This document shows positions 60,345 through 64,000 of a DNA stretch of 64,000 bases, one piece after another. The stretch comes from Collinsella sp. Its GTDB lineage: Bacteria > Actinomycetota > Coriobacteriia > Coriobacteriales > Coriobacteriaceae. A program made the position numbers and the translations under genes. Position 1 is the stretch's first letter, and the number at the start of each line of letters is the position of its first letter. The stretch is taken from the NCBI GenBank assembly GCA_019419525.1, contig DXZU01000010.1, positions 1 through 64,000 on the forward strand. Reading direction: 5' to 3'. The notes below the pieces were generated by a model. The model did no database searches, was not told the origin of the DNA, and worked only from the letters and a program-made list of their open reading frames with translations.

Positions 60345-62645
60345 ATGTTCGCTGCCGCCATCTCGCTCGTCGGTCTTGCGGCGACCGTCTACCTTGTCTT
60401 GCGCGAGGCCAAGGCCATTTGCGCAAAGTCGGGCACCGTTGCCAAAAGCGCTCTTGGGTGGAGCGTCGCCTTCGGCCTGTTCCAGCTCTTTTTGACCATT
60501 TGGGGCGCCATTGGCCTCGTCGCTCAAAACGAGCCGCTCGCCTTTGTGATGCTCATCCTGACCAACGCCATTCTCACCGGATGCGCCTGGGCCAGCATCG
60601 CCCGCGACCGCATCGCCCCGCGCGTCTTTGCGTTCGCCTCGGCCGACGCTCCCGCCCCCACTGGCAAGCTCGCCCGCCTGCGCGGCGCCTTTGTGGGCAA
60701 ACCGCTCGTCGCCGCCGTCTTGTGCCTGCTGCTCGCCGGCGTCTTTGCGCTGCTGGGCATGGAGGTCTCGTCCAACCACGACTTTACCTGGGTCTACCCC
60801 CTGTGCATTCTGCTCGAATGGGCCATCATCACCGTGCTCATGGTCGGCTTGTTCTTCCTATTCCAGCGCCACGGCGCAGCTCCCGCGGTCCTGGCCTTTG
60901 CCCTCTTTGTCCTGGGCATTGCCGAGTTCTTCGTCATCACGTTTAAATCCATGCCCATCCAGCCGGGCGACCTTTCGGCCATCTCCACCGCCGCCGCGGT
61001 CGCCGGCAACGGCTACACCTTCTCGATCTCGCTGTTCTGCGTGCTGTCCATGGGCTTTACCGCCATCGCCATGCTGCTGTGCGAGTACGCCGGCCTGGTG
61101 GCACCGCACCGTCAGAAGGGCGCCGCTAACGCCAAGCGCATGCTGCTCACCAACCTGCTCGTGGCGGTGCTGTGCCTGGGCGGCGTGACCGCGCATGTCA
61201 CGCTCATCGACTACTACAACACCCTCGGCATCACCGTCTACACCTGGCGCCCGCTCGAGAGCTACTGGCGCGAGGGCTACCTGCCTGCCTTTATTAGTGC
61301 GGCACAGTCCATCAAGCCGCCCAAACCCGCCGACTACTCCGTCGACGATGCCAAGGCCACGCTCAAAAAGTACGCCAAGGCCTACGACAAGTCCGACGCG
61401 GCCAAGAGCGACGAGCGCGCCGCCGCAAAGGAGCAGTTCGACAGCGAGAAGCCCACGGTCATCGCCATCATGAACGAGACGTTCTCGGATCTGTCGATCT
61501 ACCAGAACATGCGCGCCGGCTACGAAGGTCCGCAGTACTTTAAGAACCTGTCCAACTGCCTCAGCCGCGGAAAGCTCTACGTGAGCGCCTACGGCGGCGG
61601 CACGGCCAATACCGAGTTTGAGTTTATGACCGGCAACTCCATGGCCAACCTGGGCTCGGGCGTGTACCCCTACACCATCTACAACATGGAAACGACCGGG
61701 AACCTGGCAGAGCAGTTCAAATCGCTCGGCTATTCCACCACGGCCATGCACCCCAACCACGCGACCAACTGGAACCGCGAGAACGTCTATAAGGACTTTG
61801 GCTTTGACCAGTTCCTGTCCATCAACGATTTCCAGGGCGCCGATACCCTGCGCGGCATGGTGACCGACCAGGCAACCTACGACAAGATTCTTGAGTTGCT
61901 CGACCAGAACGCCGACCCGCAGTTTATCTTCGACGTGACCATGCAGAACCACTCGGGCTACGACACGGGCCTGCTGCCGGTCGACAAGCAGATGCACCTG
62001 AACATCGACACGACCGACCTGGACGCCAAGACCGTCGAGGATGGCACGCTGTCCGATGTCGACGAGTACGTCTCGTGCATCGAGCAGTCCGACCAGGCGC
62101 TGCGCTACTTCCTCAACGCCCTGAGCAAGCTCGACCGCAAGGTGGTCGTGGTGTTCTGGGGCGACCATCAGCCGTTCTTCCCGTCCAAGTTCAATGACAA
62201 GTGGTTTACCGGCGAGGACGACGCTACGCATCAGGAGCGTCTGTGGCAGACCGACTACATCATCTGGGCCAACTACGACGTTGCCGGCTGCGACCAGACG
62301 AGCGAGGTTGACGACTTGTCTACCAACTACCTGTCCACCCAGCTTATGCAGCTGATCGGCGCACCGCTGACCGACTACCAGAAGGCGCACATGACGCTGC
62401 GCGAGTCGCTGCCCGCCATCAACTCGGTCGGCTACGAGGACGCCAGTCTGCGCTGGGCGCTCTCCTCCAACGTCACCGGTGACGACGCCGCCGCAGCAGC
62501 CGCCACCAAGGCGCGCGAGGATTACGCCAAGATGCAGTATTACGAGATGTTCCGCGACGGCAAGAACGTGTATACCGAGCACTTCCAGACCGAAGCTAAC
62601 GAGACCGACCCCAACCTGGCACCGGGTACAACCAAGATTAAGTAG
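60345..62645 (+). CDS. LTA synthase family protein (sulfatase-fold glycerophosphotransferase)
   Basis: Membrane enzyme with five to seven N-terminal hydrophobic helices (residues 1-300) followed by an extracellular sulfatase-type domain. The metal Glu is in NETFSDLS, the catalytic Thr in GGGTANTEFEFMTGNS, and the Asp-His metal pair in FWGDHQPFF; ATTMHPNH-like substrate region (STTAMHPNHATNW) is present. It probably transfers glycerol phosphate or a related unit to a surface glycolipid or polymer. The ATG at 60345 has GAGGAG; a GTG at 60330 is also in frame. Confidence 0.92.
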   Translation: MFAAAISLVGLAATVYLVLREAKAICAKSGTVAKSALGWSVAFGLFQLFLTIWGAIGLVAQNEPLAFVMLILTNAILTGCAWASIARDRIAPRVFAFASADAPAPTGKLARLRGAFVGKPLVAAVLCLLLAGVFALLGMEVSSNHDFTWVYPLCILLEWAIITVLMVGLFFLFQRHGAAPAVLAFALFVLGIAEFFVITFKSMPIQPGDLSAISTAAAVAGNGYTFSISLFCVLSMGFTAIAMLLCEYAGLVAPHRQKGAANAKRMLLTNLLVAVLCLGGVTAHVTLIDYYNTLGITVYTWRPLESYWREGYLPAFISAAQSIKPPKPADYSVDDAKATLKKYAKAYDKSDAAKSDERAAAKEQFDSEKPTVIAIMNETFSDLSIYQNMRAGYEGPQYFKNLSNCLSRGKLYVSAYGGGTANTEFEFMTGNSMANLGSGVYPYTIYNMETTGNLAEQFKSLGYSTTAMHPNHATNWNRENVYKDFGFDQFLSINDFQGADTLRGMVTDQATYDKILELLDQNADPQFIFDVTMQNHSGYDTGLLPVDKQMHLNIDTTDLDAKTVEDGTLSDVDEYVSCIEQSDQALRYFLNALSKLDRKVVVVFWGDHQPFFPSKFNDKWFTGEDDATHQERLWQTDYIIWANYDVAGCDQTSEVDDLSTNYLSTQLMQLIGAPLTDYQKAHMTLRESLPAINSVGYEDASLRWALSSNVTGDDAAAAAATKAREDYAKMQYYEMFRDGKNVYTEHFQTEANETDPNLAPGTTKIK

Positions 62646-62665
62646 CGGGTCGCTCATAACTGAAA

Positions 62666-62794
62666 CGTCTGTCCGGGCGGAGGCATATAAGGTCCCTGCT
62701 CGGACAGTCCTGCGCAAGACGGAGGCCACATTAAGTGGCCTCCTTTGCGTGCGGAACTCGCGATGAACCTTATTTGCCTCCGCCCGGACAGACG
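62666..62794. repeat. Nested inverted repeat after LTA-synthase-like gene
   Basis: 28-bp arms (62666-62693 and 62767-62794, one mismatch, starting CGTCTGTCCGGGCGGAGGCA) enclose a strong hairpin GGAGGCCAC-ATTAA-GTGGCCTCC followed by TTTG (62720-62746), a probable terminator of the plus-strand gene. The gap 62646-62950 holds no gene. Confidence 0.78.
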
Positions 62795-62885
62795 CCTTGT
62801 TGTTGGAGCGCGGCTTGTCATCGGGGTGATGGAAAATGTCGCCCTAAACGCTTGCAGCGGTTGCGTCCACAAGTGTCAAGAAAAA

Positions 62886-62910
62886 AGCCTCGAGAACTTC
62901 GAGGCTTTCA
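62886..62910 (-). terminator. Terminator of the flavodoxin-like gene
   Basis: GCCTCGAG/CTTCGAGGC form a hairpin about 45 bases past the gene end; on the minus strand it is followed by TTTTTTC. Confidence 0.7.
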
Positions 62911-62950
62911 CATTTGTATTGTTTTGCACGAAGGACCGCGAACGGCGAAG

Positions 62951-63508
62951 CTACTCGCCCAACACGGCCTTCTTGGCCGCCGCCGCCATGTTGTCCAGAT
63001 CCTCCTTGGTGGGATGGTCCTTCGCGGCAACCCAGTTGTCGAGCAGCATCTTAAAGCGAGCATTGCCGGGATCCTGCTCGAGCATGGCCTCGTAGCGCTG
63101 CTTGACCGCGGGACCCATCTTGCCCTGGCACATCGCCCAGCCCGCAAGCTCGGCATCTCCAGCCAAATTGGAAGTTACGCGGTCGATAATCTGCTGGTAA
63201 TAGCTCTGGTCGGCGCCAAAACCGCAGGTGCCAAACAGGAAGACGCGCTTACCGTGCAAGGCGGAGAGCAACGCCGCGACCGAAGGCGTGCACGCGCCCT
63301 TGTCGCACCAAAAACCGACGAGCACCGTGTCGGCCGCGCAGGCGCCCTGCGCCTCGAGCGCAACCTGATCTGCATCCGCATCGTCGCTCAACGCCGCAGC
63401 ATGGACAAACTCAACGCCCGCAGCCTGCAGAGTGCGTTTGATCGCACCCGAAACCATTCTGGTATTACCGCTCTTGCTGTTAACCGCCAAAGAGCACGTC
63501 ATAGTCAC
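62951..63508 (-). CDS. Flavodoxin-like fold protein
   Basis: FMN-binding domain with the phosphate loop SKSGNTRMVSG near the N-terminus and the flavin-contact segments GFWCDKGACTPS and LFGTCGFG. A C-terminal helical stretch of about 40 residues (YEAMLEQDPGNARFKMLLDNWV) is outside the core fold. Start GTG at 63508 or ATG at 63502. Its partner and role are unknown; upstream lies an unusual 23-bp periodic repeat array. Confidence 0.88.
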   Translation of the reverse strand: MTMTCSLAVNSKSGNTRMVSGAIKRTLQAAGVEFVHAAALSDDADADQVALEAQGACAADTVLVGFWCDKGACTPSVAALLSALHGKRVFLFGTCGFGADQSYYQQIIDRVTSNLAGDAELAGWAMCQGKMGPAVKQRYEAMLEQDPGNARFKMLLDNWVAAKDHPTKEDLDNMAAAAKKAVLGE

Positions 63509-63651
63509 GTTGCCTCGTTTCCCCCAAAACTAAAGCCACTAATGCAATTTATTAGATGAATATCTTAGTACTAACGTGACAGATGTAAACCACCGTCTGT
63601 CGATTGGCGACGCAGACGACATCTTTGGACAGATTTCGAACAGTATGTACT

Positions 63652-63766
63652 TCGGATTGAAACCGCCGCAGAACGTTTCACGAATGGCCGAAAAACTGTT
63701 TCACAAAACGCCGTCAAATTGTGTCACGGAGTATCGTCAAAATGTTTCACGCGCTGGTAGAACGCT
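63652..63766. repeat. 23-bp periodic direct-repeat array
   Basis: GTTTCAC (or GTGTCAC) begins at 63675, 63698, 63721 and 63744: exactly 23 bases apart. The bases between are also related (CGCCGTCAAATT, ATCGTCAAAAT, GGCCGAAAAACT). A half-unit lies at 63652-63674. The array is within 63509-63825, which otherwise holds no gene I can support. Confidence 0.75.
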
Positions 63767-63825
63767 ATATAACAAGATCGCTCTATGGGACAAACAAACC
63801 TGATTAATTTGCCCCACGGGCTTGC

Positions 63826-64000
63826 TCACTGGGCGAACTGGCTGCGGTAGAGTTCGGCGTAGAAGCCGCCTGCCGCTAGCAGCTCGTCGTGCGTGCCGCG
63901 CTCGATAATCTGGCCGTCGCGCATCACCAGAATGCAGTCGGCGTTGCGGATGGTGCTCAGGCGGTGCGCCACGACAAAGCTTGTGCGACCGGCCATGAGC
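63826..64000 (-). CDS. ABC transporter ATP-binding domain, C-terminal fragment
   Basis: Partial gene running off the window; the last about 57 codons are seen. The H-loop VVAHRLSTIRNADCILVMRDGQIIERGTHDELL identifies an exporter-type ATPase. Ends at TGA 63826-63828. Confidence 0.9.
   Translation of the reverse strand, partial: LMAGRTSFVVAHRLSTIRNADCILVMRDGQIIERGTHDELLAAGGFYAELYRSQFAQ

Noticed and set aside
63576..63803. 75-codon frame across the 23-bp array
   Set aside because: It is explained by the repeat itself (QNVSR appears twice because three 23-bp units equal 23 codons) and lacks a ribosome-binding site.

Overview
The window looks like chromosomal DNA of a high-GC, anaerobic Coriobacteriia gut bacterium, most likely Collinsella or a close relative. 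This rests on the GC-rich codon use, the complete F-type ATPase operon, actinobacterial gene types, and many intergenic palindromes of the kind centred on GACAAAGGGAC. I recognise the lineage from experience only; no search was run. There is no phage, insertion sequence, CRISPR array, rRNA or convincing tRNA.

Layout. 0.2-7.4 kb: phosphohexomutase, homocysteine methyltransferase with a DtxR/MntR-type regulator, divergent peptidase T, then MurA with an LCP wall ligase. 7.5-14.4 kb: complete ATP synthase operon. 14.6-21.5 kb: upp, glpK, a Sua5/YrdC protein, a HicAB toxin-antitoxin pair, prmC (with an unusual insertion) and prfA. 21.7-28.2 kb: M20 peptidase, an amino-acid ABC importer, an aldose epimerase and a membrane protein. 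28.4-34.3 kb: a prenylated-flavin (prFMN) decarboxylase locus: MerR regulator, UbiX, UbiD, anion transporter, and an LpdD-like domain fused to a type I isopentenyl-diphosphate isomerase-like Nudix domain. 34.4-42.3 kb: an MFS exporter, LMW phosphatase, TIGR04076 protein, pyridoxal kinase, and a MarR-controlled heterodimeric ABC exporter. 42.5-47.0 kb: a LysR regulator divergent from an SDR / OFA transporter / Gfo-Idh-MocA catabolic set. 47.4-54.3 kb: Tex, a transaldolase-like protein, a HAD phosphatase and an RlmKL-like methyltransferase whose RlmL half has lost its catalytic motifs. 54.4-59.1 kb: KdpE/KdpD-like two-component system next to Kup, with no kdpFABC. 59.2-64 kb: nitroreductase, LTA-synthase-like protein, flavodoxin-like protein, and the C-terminus of an ABC exporter.

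Two things stand out. First, the 28.4-34.3 kb locus appears to encode a prFMN-dependent aromatic or hydroxyaromatic acid decarboxylase together with its own prenyl-supply or chaperone protein; the fused isomerase-like domain keeps the metal ligands but has the usual catalytic cysteine shifted by one place. Second, the intergenic space is full of structured repeat elements, several families of which touch or overlap the stop codon of the neighbouring gene. One family has at least three copies, all in the same orientation right after TAG stop codons, with compensatory changes in its helices, which points to a conserved 3'-UTR RNA. Other oddities are a 23-bp periodic array near 63.7 kb and a pair of terminal-inverted-repeat elements at 37.6 and 47.2 kb.
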